In this document: positions 46,801 to 58,800 of the stretch, one piece after another
How the letters are laid out: the number at the start of each line of letters is the position of its first letter
How positions within the stretch are numbered: the stretch's first letter is position 1
Assembly: GCA_030435675.1 (NCBI GenBank)
Contig: CM059624.1
Coordinates: 2,194,769 to 2,258,768, forward strand
Source of the DNA: Steinernema hermaphroditum
Lineage: Eukaryota > Nematoda > Chromadorea > Rhabditida > Steinernematidae
Reading direction: 5' to 3'
DNA length: 64,000 nucleotides
The notes under the pieces: model-generated
Database searches by the model: none
Told to the model about the DNA's origin: nothing
Seen by the model: only the letters and a program-made list of their open reading frames with translations
Position numbers and translations under genes: made by a program

Positions 46801-49800
46801 GGAACGGGCTCCTCAGGCTTGGGCGCCTCTTCGATCGGCTTTTCTTCCTCAACCTTTGGAGCTTCAGGAACGGGCTCTTCAGGCTTGGGCGCCTCTTCGA
46901 TCGGCTTTTCTTCCTCAACCTTTGGAGCTTCAGGAACGGGCTCTTCAGGCTTGGGCGCCTCTTCGATCGGCTTTTCTTCCTCAACCTTAGGAGCTTCAGG
47001 AACGGGCTCCTCAAGCTTGGGCGCCTCTTCGATCGGCTTTTCTTCCTCAACCTTAGGAGCTTCGGGAACGGGCTCCTTCAGGTTTGGGCGCCTCTTCGAT
47101 CGGACTTTTCGGGGGGGGGGGGGTTCGTGCACACCTCAACTTCGAGTGAGCTTCGCGAAGTCGGTCTTCTTGAAAGAGGTCGAGTGACCGTTTCCTCGGC
47201 CTCGTTCGTGGTGGTGATCTCGATTTCCTCGACGACCGTCTCTTCTTCAACCTTTACTGCTTCGGGAACGGGCTCTTCAGGCTTGGGCGCCTCTTCGATC
47301 GGCTTTTCTTCCTCAACCTTAGGAGCTTCGGGAACGGGCTCTTCATGTTTCGTAACTTCTTCGGTAGGTACCTCCTCCGCAGCAGCAGTCTTCGGGATGC
47401 GGGGGACACTTGCCTCCGAGGTATCGCTGATTAGTGAACACCTCCTCGTGCTCGGGTTCGGTCTTCTTGAAAAGAAGGTCGAGTGACCGTTTGGCACTCG
47501 TTCGATGGTGGTGATCTCGATTTCCCCGACGACCTTTTCTTCTTCAACCTTCACTGCTTCGGGAACGGGCTCCTCAGGCTTGGGCGCCTCTTCGATCGGC
47601 TTTTCTTCCTCAACCTTAGGAGCTTCGGGAACGGGCTCCTCAGGCTTGGGCGCCTCTTCGATCGGCTTTTCTTCCTCAACCTTTAGGAGCTTCGGGAACG
47701 GGCTCCTCAGGCTTGGGCGCCTCTTCGATCGGCTTTTCTTCCTCAACCTTAGGAGCTTCAGGAACGGGCTCTTCAGGTTTCGTAACTTCTTCGGTAGGTA
47801 CCTCCTCCGCAGCAGCAGTCTTCGGGATGCGGGGGACACTTGCCTCCGAGGTATCGACTGATTCAGTGAACACCTCAACTTCGATGACTTCGAGAAGTTC
47901 GGTCTTCTTGAAAAGAAGGTCGACAGTGACCGTTTCCTCGGACACTCGTTCGATGGTGGTGATCTCGATTTCCTCGACGACCTTCTCTTCTTCAACCTTC
48001 ACTGCTTCGGGAACGGGCTCCTCAGGCTTGGGCGCCTCTTCGATCGGCTTTTCTTCCTCAACCTTTGGAGCTTCAGGAACGGGCTCTTCAGGCTTGGGCG
48101 CCTCTTCGATCGGCTTTTCTTCCTCAACCTTAGGAGCTTCGGGAACGGGCTCCTCAGGCTTGGGCGCCTCTTCGATCGGCTTTTCTTCCTCAACCTTAGG
48201 AGCTTCGGGAACGGGCTCCTCAAGCTTGGGCGCCTCTTCGATCGGCTTTTCTTCCTCAACCTTAGGAGCTTCGAGAACGGGCTCTTCATGTTTCGTAACT
48301 TCTTCGGTAGGTACCTCCTCCGCAGCAGCAGTCTTCGGGACGCGGGGGACACTTGCCTCCGAGGTATCGACTGATTCAGTGAACACCTCAACTTCGATGA
48401 CTTCGAGAAGTTCGGTCTTCTTGAAAAGAAGGTCGACAGTGACCGTTTCCTCGGACACTCGTTCGATGGTGGTGATCTCGATTTCCTCGACGACCTTCTC
48501 TTCTTCAACCTTCACTGCTTCGGGAACGGGCTCCTCAGGCTTGGGCGCCTCTTCGATCGGCTTTTCTTCCTCAACCTTTGGAGCTTCAGGAACGGGCTCT
48601 TCAGGCTTGGGCGCCTCTTCGATCGGCTTTTCTTCCTCAACCTTAGGAGCTTCGGGAACGGGCTCCTCAGGCTTGGGCGCCTCTTCGATCGGCTTTTCTT
48701 CCTCAACCTTAGGAGCTTCGGGAACGGGCTCCTCAAGCTTGGGCGCCTCTTCGATCGGCTTTTCTTCCTCAACCTTAGGAGCTTCGGGAACGGGCTCCTC
48801 AGGTTTCGTAACTTCTTCGGTAGGTACCTCCTCCGCAGCAGCAGTCTTCGGGATGCGGGGGACACTTGCCTCCGAGGTATCGACTGATTCAGTGAACACC
48901 TCAACTTCGATGACTTCGAGAAGTTCGGTCTTCTTGAAAAGAAGGTCGACAGTGACCGTTTCCTCGGACACTCGTTCGATGGTGGTGATCTCGATTTCCT
49001 CGACGACCTTCTCTTCTTCAACCTTTACCGCTTCGGGAACGGGCTCCTCAGGCTTGGGCGCCTCTTCGATCGGCTTTTCTTCCTCAATCTTAGGAGCTTC
49101 AGGAACGGGCTCTTCAGGTTTCGTAACTTCTTCGGTAGGTACCTCCTCCGCAGCAGCAGTCTTCGGGATGCGGGGGACACTTGCCTCCGAGGTATCGACT
49201 GATTCAGTGAACACCTCAACTTCGATGACTTCGAGAAGTTCGGTCTTCTTGAAAAGAAGGTCGACAGTGACCGTTTCCTCGGACACTCGTTCGATGGTGG
49301 TGATCTCGATTTCCCCGACGACCTTCTCTTCTTCAACCTTCACTGCTTCGGGAACGGGCTCCTCAGGCTTGGGCGCCTCTTCGATCGGCTTTTCTTCCTC
49401 AACCTTAGGAGCTTCGGGAACGGGCTCCTCAGGCTTGGGCGCCTCTTCGATCGGCTTCTCTTCTTCAACCTTTACCGCTTCGGGAACGGGCTCCTCAGGC
49501 TTGGGCGCCTCTTCGATCGGCTTTTCTTCCTCAACCTTAGGAGCTTCAGGAACGGGCTCTTCAGGTTTCGTAACTTCTTCGGTAGGTACCTCCTCCGCAG
49601 CAGCAGTCTTCGGGATGCGGGGGACACTTGCCTCCGAGGTATCGACTGATTCAGTGAACACCTCAACTTCGATGACTTCGAGAAGTTCGGTCTTCTTGAA
49701 AAGAAGGTCGACAGTGACCGTTTCCTCGGACACTCGTTCGATGGTGGTGATCTCGATTTCCTCGACGACCTTCTCTTCTTCAACCTTCACTGCTTCGGGA

Positions 49801-52800
49801 ACGGGCTCCTCAGGCTTGGGCGCCTCTTCGATCGGCTTTTCTTCCTCAACCTTTGGAGCTTCAGGAACGGGCTCTTCAGGCTTGGGCGCCTCTTCGATCG
49901 GCTTTTCTTCCTCAACCTTAGGAGCTTCGGGAACGGGCTCCTCAGGCTTGGGCGCCTCTTCGATCGGCTTTTCTTCCTCAACCTTAGGAGCTTCGGGAAC
50001 GGGCTCCTCAAGCTTGGGCGCCTCTTCGATCGGCTTTTCTTCCTCAACCTTAGGAGCTTCGAGAACGGGCTCTTCATGTTTCGTAACTTCTTCGGTAGGT
50101 ACCTCCTCCGCAGCAGCAGTCTTCGGGACGCGGGGGACACTTGCCTCCGAGGTATCGACTGATTCAGTGAACACCTCAACTTCGATGACTTCGAGAAGTT
50201 CGGTCTTCTTGAAAAGAAGGTCGACAGTGACCGTTTCCTCGGACACTCGTTCGATGGTGGTGATCTCGATTTCCTCGACGACCTTCTCTTCTTCAACCTT
50301 CACTGCTTCGGGAACGGGCTCCTCAGGCTTGGGCGCCTCTTCGATCGGCTTTTCTTCCTCAACCTTTGGAGCTTCAGGAACGGGCTCTTCAGGCTTGGGC
50401 GCCTCTTCGATCGGCTTTTCTTCCTCAACCTTAGGAGCTTCGGGAACGGGCTCCTCAGGCTTGGGCGCCTCTTCGATCGGCTTTTCTTCCTCAACCTTAG
50501 GAGCTTCGGGAACGGGCTCCTCAAGCTTGGGCGCCTCTTCGATCGGCTTTTCTTCCTCAACCTTAGGAGCTTCGGGAACGGGCTCCTCAGGTTTCGTAAC
50601 TTCTTCGGTAGGTACCTCCTCCGCAGCAGCAGTCTTCGGGATGCGGGGGACACTTGCCTCCGAGGTATCGACTGATTCAGTGAACACCTCAACTTCGATG
50701 ACTTCGAGAAGTTCGGTCTTCTTGAAAAGAAGGTCGACAGTGACCGTTTCCTCGGACACTCGTTCGATGGTGGTGATCTCGATTTCCTCGACGACCTTCT
50801 CTTCTTCAACCTTCACTGCTTCGGGAACGGGCTCCTCAGGCTTGGGCGCCTCTTCGATCGGCTTTTCTTCCTCAACCTTTGGAGCTTCAGGAACGGGCTC
50901 TTCAGGCTTGGGCGCCTCTTCGATCGGCTTTTCTTCCTCAACCTTTGGAGCTTCAGGAACGGGCTCTTCAGGCTTGGGCGCCTCTTCGATCGGCTTTTCT
51001 TCCTCAACCTTAGGAGCTTCGGGAACGGGCTCCTCAGGCTTGGGCGCCTCTTCGATCGGCTTTTCTTCCTCAACCTTAGGAGCTTCGGGAACGGGCTCCT
51101 CAGGCTTGGGCGCCTCTTCGATCGGCTTTTCTTCCTCAACCTTTGGAGCTTCAGGAACGGGCTCTTCAGGCTTGGGCGCCTCTTCGATCGGCTTTTCTTC
51201 CTCAACCTTTGGAGCTTCAGGAACGGGCTCTTCAGGCTTGGGCGCCTCTTCGATCGGCTTTTCTTCCTCAACCTTAGGAGCTTCAGGAACGGGCTCCTTA
51301 GGCTTGGGCGCCTCTTCGATCGGCTTTTCTTCCTCAACCTTTGGAGCTTCAGGAACGCGCTCCTCAGGCTTGGGTGCCTCTTCGATCGGCTTTTCTTCCT
51401 CAATCTTAGGAGCTTCAGGAACGGGCTCTTCAGGTTTCGTAACTTCTTCGGTAGGTACCTCCTCCGTAGCAGCAGTCTTCGGGATGCGGGGGACACTTGC
51501 CTCCGAGGTATCGACTGATTCAGTGAACACCTCAACTTCGATGACTTCGAGAAGTTCGGTCTTCTTGAAAAGAAGGTCGACAGTGACCGTTTCCTCGGAC
51601 ACTCGTTCGATGGTGGTGATCTCGATTTCCTCGACGACCTTCTCTTCTTCAACCTTCACTGCTTCGGGAACGGGCTCCTCAGGCTTGGGCGCCTCTTCGA
51701 TCGGCTTTTCTTCCTCAACCTTTGGAGCTTCAGGAACGGGCTCTTCAGGCTTGGGCGCCTCTTCGATCGGCTTTTCTTCCTCAACCTTAGGAGCTTCGGG
51801 AACGGGCTCCTCAGGCTTGGGCGCCTCTTCGATCGGCTTTTCTTCCTCAACCTTAGGAGCTTCGGGAACGGGCTCCTCAAGCTTGGGCGCCTCTTCGATC
51901 GGCTTTTCTTCCTCAACCTTAGGAGCTTCGAGAACGGGCTCTTCATGTTTCGTAACTTCTTCGGTAGGTACCTCCTCCGCAGCAGCAGTCTTCGGGACGC
52001 GGGGGACACTTGCCTCCGAGGTATCGACTGATTCAGTGAACACCTCAACTTCGATGACTTCGAGAAGTTCGGTCTTCTTGAAAAGAAGGTCGACAGTGAC
52101 CGTTTCCTCGGACACTCGTTCGATGGTGGTGATCTCGATTTCCTCGACGACCTTCTCTTCTTCAACCTTCACTGCTTCGGGAACGGGCTCCTCAGGCTTG
52201 GGCGCCTCTTCGATCGGCTTTTCTTCCTCAACCTTTGGAGCTTCAGGAACGGGCTCTTTAGGCTTGGGCGCCTCTTCGATCGGCTTTTCTTCCTCAACCT
52301 TAGGAGCTTCGGGAACGGGCTCCTCAGGTTTCGTAACTTCTTCGGTAGGTACCTCCTCCGCAGCAGCAGTCTTCGGGATGCGGGGGACACTTGCCTCCGA
52401 GGTATCGACTGATTCAGTGAACACCTCAACTTCGATGACTTCGAGAAGTTCGGTCTTCTTGAAAAGAAGGTCGACAGTGACCGTTTCCTCGGACACTCGT
52501 TCGATGGTGGTGATCTCGATTTCCTCGACGACCTTCTCTTCTTCAACCTTTACTGCTTCGGGAACGGGCTCCTCAGGCTTGGGCGCCTCTTCGATCGGCT
52601 TTTCTTCCTCAACCTTTACTGCTTCGGGAACGGGCTCCTCAGGCTTGGGCGCCTCTTCGATCGGCTTTTCTTCCTCAACCTTAGGAGCTTCGGGAACGGG
52701 CTCCTCAGGCTTGGGCGCCTCTTCGATCGGCTTTTCTTCCTCAACCTTTGGAGCTTCAGGAACGGGCTCTTCAGGCTTGGGCGCCTCTTCGATCGGCTTT

Positions 52801-55800
52801 TCTTCCTCAACCTTAGGAGCTTCAGGAACGGGCTCCTTAGGCTTGGGCGCCTCTTCGATCGGCTTTTCTTCCTCAATCTTAGGAGCTTCAGGAACGCGCT
52901 CCTCAGGCTTGGGTGCCTCTTCGATCGGCTTTTCTTCCTCAATCTTAGGAGCTTCAGGAACGGGCTCTTCAGGTTTCGTAACTTCTTCGGTAGGTACCTC
53001 CTCCGTAGCAGCAGTCTTCGGGATGCGGGGGACACTTGCCTCCGAGGTATCGACTGATTCAGTGAACACCTCAACTTCGATGACTTCGAGAAGTTCGGTC
53101 TTCTTGAAAAGAAGGTCGACAGTGACCGTTTCCTCGGACACTCGTTCGATGGTGGTGATCTCGATTTCCTCGACGACCTTCTCTTCTTCAACCTTTACTG
53201 CTTCGGGAACGGGCTCCTCAGGCTTGGGCGCCTCTTCGATCGGCTTTTCTTCCTCAACCTTAGGAGCTTCGGGAACGGGCTCCTCAAGCTTGGGCGCCTC
53301 TTCGATCGGCTTTTCTTCCTCAACCTTCGGGACAGGCTCGACATCGACTTGAAGTGTGCATGTGCTTTCGGAATGTCCGACGTTGTTCGTGGCTGTGCAC
53401 TTAACGTCCACATTCTGGCATGGTTTCGCGATTTCTATAATTGAAATGCCGTCCTCCGTTATTTGCCTGCAATTAAAAAGTGATTCTACGGTTAATGGAA
53501 TTTCCCCTACGTCAGGATGGTGACGTCCTTCGTGAATTTCCATTCAACCGATGGTGTTGGGCTTCCAACCACAATTACTTTCATCTTGATCTTTTCAACT
53601 GTTGTCTTGACTTTGATACTGCTTGGCAGCAGTAGCTGGAACTTTGGTTCTTCGAATGAAGGCGATCGTTCAAGTGTCTCTTCATCGGAAACTGTAATGT
53701 TGGCCGAGCACTGGTCAGTTCCTTTTACGTTCACTGCGGTGCATGTGACGGTCACATTGTTTTGAACATTGTTCAAAACGAATATAATAATCCCATCTTC
53801 AAATGTCTCACTGAACATGCGAAATGTTGAACTTCATTATATCGCTATTGATTTACCTCTGTTCTGACTGAGAAACATCTCCCTCAATATTCCATGTAAT
53901 GGTTGGCACCGGGTTTCCTTTGACGATGGCCTTCAAGCGCGCTCGTTCTCCGCGCTTAACCTCAATGTCCGTAATGGACAACTCAAACTTCGGCGCTTCG
54001 GCTGCATAGCCATAGTCTCGAACTCGGCGAGTAGTGGATTCGATTTTTGGCTCGGTAACCGAAACTTCTAGTTCTGTGTCGACGGGCTCTCTGTGACAAA
54101 ATACTTGCAGTCGTACTGTGGATTCCTTTGCTTCTTCGTCTGAGAAATACATTACTTTGGACACTAATGAATTCTTAGTCTTACCCTCAACAATGAGCTG
54201 ACATTGTGTGATTGAACTTCCGATGGCATTGATGATTTCGCAAATGAATAGTCCCTCATCTTCTTTGGTGACCTCGCTAATTCGAAGCATCGAAATGCCA
54301 TCTTCGGTGATGATGGTGTAGCGGCTGAAAACCGATCTGTTATTAACCATAGAGATCTTTTTTGGCCTCTTGAACAGATGCTGTTTTGTCGGGTGTCACC
54401 ACAATCATGTTAGGGCGACCAGAACGATCTGTTGTCATCCTGTGTCTTCACCTGCTTGGCTAATTGCGAGCTTTATGTTCTATCACCGACCTTGAGATGT
54501 CGACAGCATTGTCACCCTTCCTCCACACCGCCACAGGCATCGGATGACCCTTGAAGGAGCACTTCAGCTGAATGCTCTCCTTCTCCTTGCAGTATATCTG
54601 TTCATGAAGTGGAACGACGAAGACAGGGGCCTCGCCGGCCATAGAAGACGATTCTGTGAAAGACTCCACTGAAATCGCATCCCACTCCAGTCTGGTGCCG
54701 TCTTCTAGTTCCATCTCTTCGTGGATCTCTTCTTCCGGCTCTTGAAAGTCAGAGATCTCGGCGAAATCGCTTATTCTGGTGAAGATGAACTCGCTGTTAA
54801 CCGTTTGGGTTTCTAAAAGCGAGTGATAGTTATGGGATCCTTGCCTTAGCATTACCCAGCACTTCAATTCGAGTCGAACTAACAGCAGAACCAGCTGAGC
54901 TCTCGATGAAGCACTCCAATCGGCCACTCCACTTCTTTGTGATTTTGAGAACTCTGACAAAGGTCACTCCGTCCTCGTTGATCACTTCCACATTGCTACA
55001 ATCACTCGATGTTCAGTGATTCGGGGAAATCATGGACTTACTTGAATTCCTCAACGGGAACGCCGTTTAAAAGCCATGTGACTTTCGGAAGTGGCGATCC
55101 TTTGTAGACACACTTGAAAACGTGCAATTCTGATTCGTATGCTGTTGTCGTTTCGGTGAGGCGAATGACGAATTCCGGTTTCGTATAGGGGGTGATGGAG
55201 GAAATCGTGGAAAGCGTGTCCTCTTCTACTGATACTTCTGGAAAGAGTTTAGTACAGACCACTGGGCTTAGAATGTTCATCATCGATGAAACAGATTGGC
55301 ATGTAAGTTTACCCTAACGTTGAGGAAAACTCTGTAGTTTTCTGAAACTTCTGCCTTATTTACGAGAACTTCTCCAAATCCTTCAATGGCGCGTATGTGT
55401 ATGAGGAATACCGGCTAAAAGGCAGATGTTCCTATCAGGACACTACGAACTAGGACTTTGGGTAATTATTTATCTACACTGTGCGCGCTGGCAAAGCCAA
55501 TTTAGACTCCCATATTCGAGTTTGTTATGTTCATAGCCGTTTCAACCGCTGCGTGTGGTATTTCATCTGCGAACACCTACGGAATGTGCTTTGGTTTTCT
55601 GGCCATTTTTCTGCTCACACGAGAGTGGTCGGTTTCAGACAGTAGAAAATATGTCGACTGAGGGCGGCGTCGAACCCACCTCGATCGATTACTAATCTAA
55701 CGTGTTGTCAATGAGCCACACAGACAATTGAGAATCGGCCATTTTATTGGCTATAACCTCTGTGACCGATAGTTGTTTACTGGCTTAGACTTGAATAAAA

Positions 55801-58800
55801 ACGATTCTGTCAGCACCGATCATGTTTCTCGCAGCTTTGCAGCGTCTAGGCCTTGAATGACTGAGATAGTGCTCCACTTATGCAACGATTATTTGTTCTT
55901 CATTCTGAGTCTCTTCAAGAAAAGGGAAAGATCCAACTCGTCTCAAACTTCTTATTTTTACAGTTCATACACGAAACGTCAATGGAATCCCTCACTTCAT
56001 TACATAATATGCCCCTGGGAACGTACTGTAAATGAAGAAAACCACTTACCGTCATCCACATTAACGGAAGACAAAAGGATCTCAGCTTCGGCACTCTCAA
56101 ACGCTTTCGTAAACTCCAACTTCTGATTGATTTCCTCCTCGAAACCTTCATCACTGGGCTCAAACGAGAAGTAGGTGGTTAATTTAGCCACTCGTGCCCT
56201 TGGCACTGTCAGCTGCGTTTCCTCTATTTCAGGACTGCTACTGAAGACCAGCGGCACTTCCAGAGATTCCACCATTTGTGGAATTCTCGAGACAACTTCG
56301 ATCGCTTCAGAAACGACTTCAGCTGCCACGAGGTTCGCATAAGTGTTCAGAGACTCACTGGCCATGGTCAATTTGACTTCAATCGACGCCTCCGAAGGGG
56401 TCTCCATTTCTTCGGCTTCCACTTCAATTATCATTCGAGAGACAGAGATTTCAATGGCTTCTTGAACGATGTTGGCGGCGACAAGTTCGGCATAGGTGTC
56501 CAAAGCTTCGGACCTGTAGGAAAGGTCCACTTCGATGGAGGCTTCTGACGAAATAGATGACAGAACTTCAGGGGATTCCACTTCGACTATCTCAATTTCG
56601 GGAGATTCTTCGGAGGGCTCCTTTGCTTCTTCGAAGGCGTCCTTCATGGCATCCTCGATTTCAGCCTGTGCTTCTTCCGAAACTGGTCCAAGTTCTCCTT
56701 CTGAGACCGTCTTTGAAGCTTCTAGAAGAGCTTCTTCGATAACATCTCCGAGTAGAACATCGGCCGATTCTTTGACAACGTTCATAACATCGATGTCAAC
56801 GTGTTGGATGGAAAGTTCCTCACTGGGACCTTCCGGCCTTTCCCCAACAACGACATCAACTACTTCTTCGATTAGGGGTTCTTCTGTGGTAACCTCCAGT
56901 TGAACATGTTCTTCTTTCGCTTCTTCTAGGGTCTTCTCTTCAGAAGGCTGTTGTTCAACTGTGACAGGGATGATCACTTGTTCTTCTGGGGCCTCTTCCG
57001 GTTGGGTCTTAAGAGTGATAGGGATGTCGACGACCTGTTCTGGCATCTCCCCCTCGGACTTCTCCTCTTCTTCAACTTCAACTGGAATGGTTATTCCCTC
57101 TTCCTGAAGCTGAGATTCCTCCGGCTTCCTTTCGAAGATAATAGGGATTTCAACGAATGTTTCCGCTTCTTCTACTCCTTCTTCTTCTTCAGGCGGAGTC
57201 TCTACAATGATCGGAATTTCGATTGCTTCTTCTCGCTTTTCGCCCTCTACTGTCAGTTGGACATCTTCAGTTGGTAGCTCCTGCTCTTTCTCTTCGGTCT
57301 TAGCTTCCTCAATTTCGGGCTCCACGGTGATGGGAACGACTTGTTCGTCGCTCACTTCCGTTTTGATTTCTTCTTGGACCTCCTCAACCGTGACCGGAAT
57401 GACAATTCCTTCTTCCCGGACTTGAATCTCTTCTTTCACAGTCTCTTCTGGCTTCGTTTCAACTGTGATCGGAATCTCTACGATTTCCTCAGGTTTCTCC
57501 ACAATGTGGACAGGGATTTCCACCACCTCTACAGGTTTTTCAGAAATTACTTCGATCTGGATTTCTTCTACTGTTTCTGGAACTTCGGCAGCCTCTGTCT
57601 CTCTAAGAGGAGCTTCTTGATGGGGCTCTTCAGGGCTGACTTCTTCAAAGGTTTCTTTCAGATCTTCCACCACTTCTGAAGTCTCTAGCGTCTCCTCCAC
57701 TTTCTCCACAATCAAGGAAACGTCCGTTTCTTCTTCAGCGAGAGGAGCTTCCTCATCTCGAATGTGCTCAGCCTGAATCTCTTCCTTCTGTTCTTCCTCG
57801 CGAGCTCTAGATTCTTGGACCATTTCTGTGACAGATGCCTTCTCAAAATCAGTGACCTTGATCACGATTTGTTCTTTCTGCTCTTCCTTAATTAAGGTTT
57901 CAGGAACCTCTTTCGGCGCTTCCAAATCCTCCTCCTCTTCGGGCTTTTCCAGAATTTCAGGAGAGGATTCACTTTCCTCCTTCGGAATCTCCAGCATCTC
58001 TGGTGATTCGGATTTTTGTTTCGCCTCAAAGAAAGCCTCCTCTTCTTCCGGAACCTTGATCGCCACATCCTTCGATTCAAAATCCGATCCTCGTCGATAA
58101 ATCAGCGCTTCGTTCACTTCCGGATGTTCTACGTCAACCTCCAAACTGATATGTTCAGAAGACGATTCTTTGGCTTCGGGAATTTCGACAACTTTCGTAA
58201 AGATAAGCTCCTCTCTGTGAGGTTGTCTAGTGACGTTGAGAGTCAGCTCGACGATCTCTTCAGGGAGCGTCTCCTCTACTGAAACGAACTCGAACTGCTC
58301 GCCACTTTCTGCATCATGAAATTCGTCTTCAGAGGCCACTTCTTCTTTGACAATCTGGACCTCTTGGACAACAGATTCTTGTCGAACCTCAACGCTCACG
58401 GTGGCCATCTCACTGATAGCCTCTGAGGTCATGCTTTGTCGTTTTGACTCTTCGTCGGGGACCTCTTCGTCTTCGAGAGGCACAGCTTTGTAGTAGATCA
58501 ACTCTTCGTTTCGGGGTTTGTGACAGATGGTGACCGTCAGTTCGACGATCTCTTCTGGAAGGGCAATCTCCTCAAAGCCTTCTTCAAGGGTTTCTCGGAG
58601 CTCCTCTGTGACGATCTTCCTTCCAGTGATGGACTCCGTCTCGATGACCTGTTCGGAGGTCTTGCGCGTAGCTCCTTGTTCGACGATCTCTTCTTCGATG
58701 ATTTCAGTGATGGTTTCTAAAGCGCCTCTTTATTATACGTATTGCAACCGATGAACAAACCTGTGATAACCGTGATTTTGGTGACAGCGGTGTAGGTATT

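Noticed and set aside
36033..53191. Minus-strand frames rich in [13 protein letters not shown]
   Set aside because: They are the +1 frame of the [15 protein letters not shown] array and arise only because the 66 bp unit has no stop in that frame.
24143..53330. CRISPR-like array, because short units repeat at regular spacing
   Set aside because: The units are adjacent coding repeats without unique spacers, in a eukaryotic muscle gene.
24143..53330. Satellite DNA or centromere-like repeat, suggested by the 171 bp period
   Set aside because: The frame is kept for kilobases, variation respects codons, and the arrays lie between Ig and FnIII exons. The agreement with the length of primate alpha satellite is coincidental.
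23841..53352. Very long open frames on the plus strand through the repeat arrays (up to about 2,440 codons of Ser/Phe/Gly/Thr-rich sequence)
   Set aside because: They are antisense shadows. The repeat codons (GAA, GAG, AAG, CCG, GTT) do not produce stops on the other strand, and the frames have no domain, start context or splice structure.
53507..53818. Separate start codon for an Ig protein at 53,818
   Set aside because: The apparent start lies in the intron; phase and domain continuity show it is an internal titin exon.
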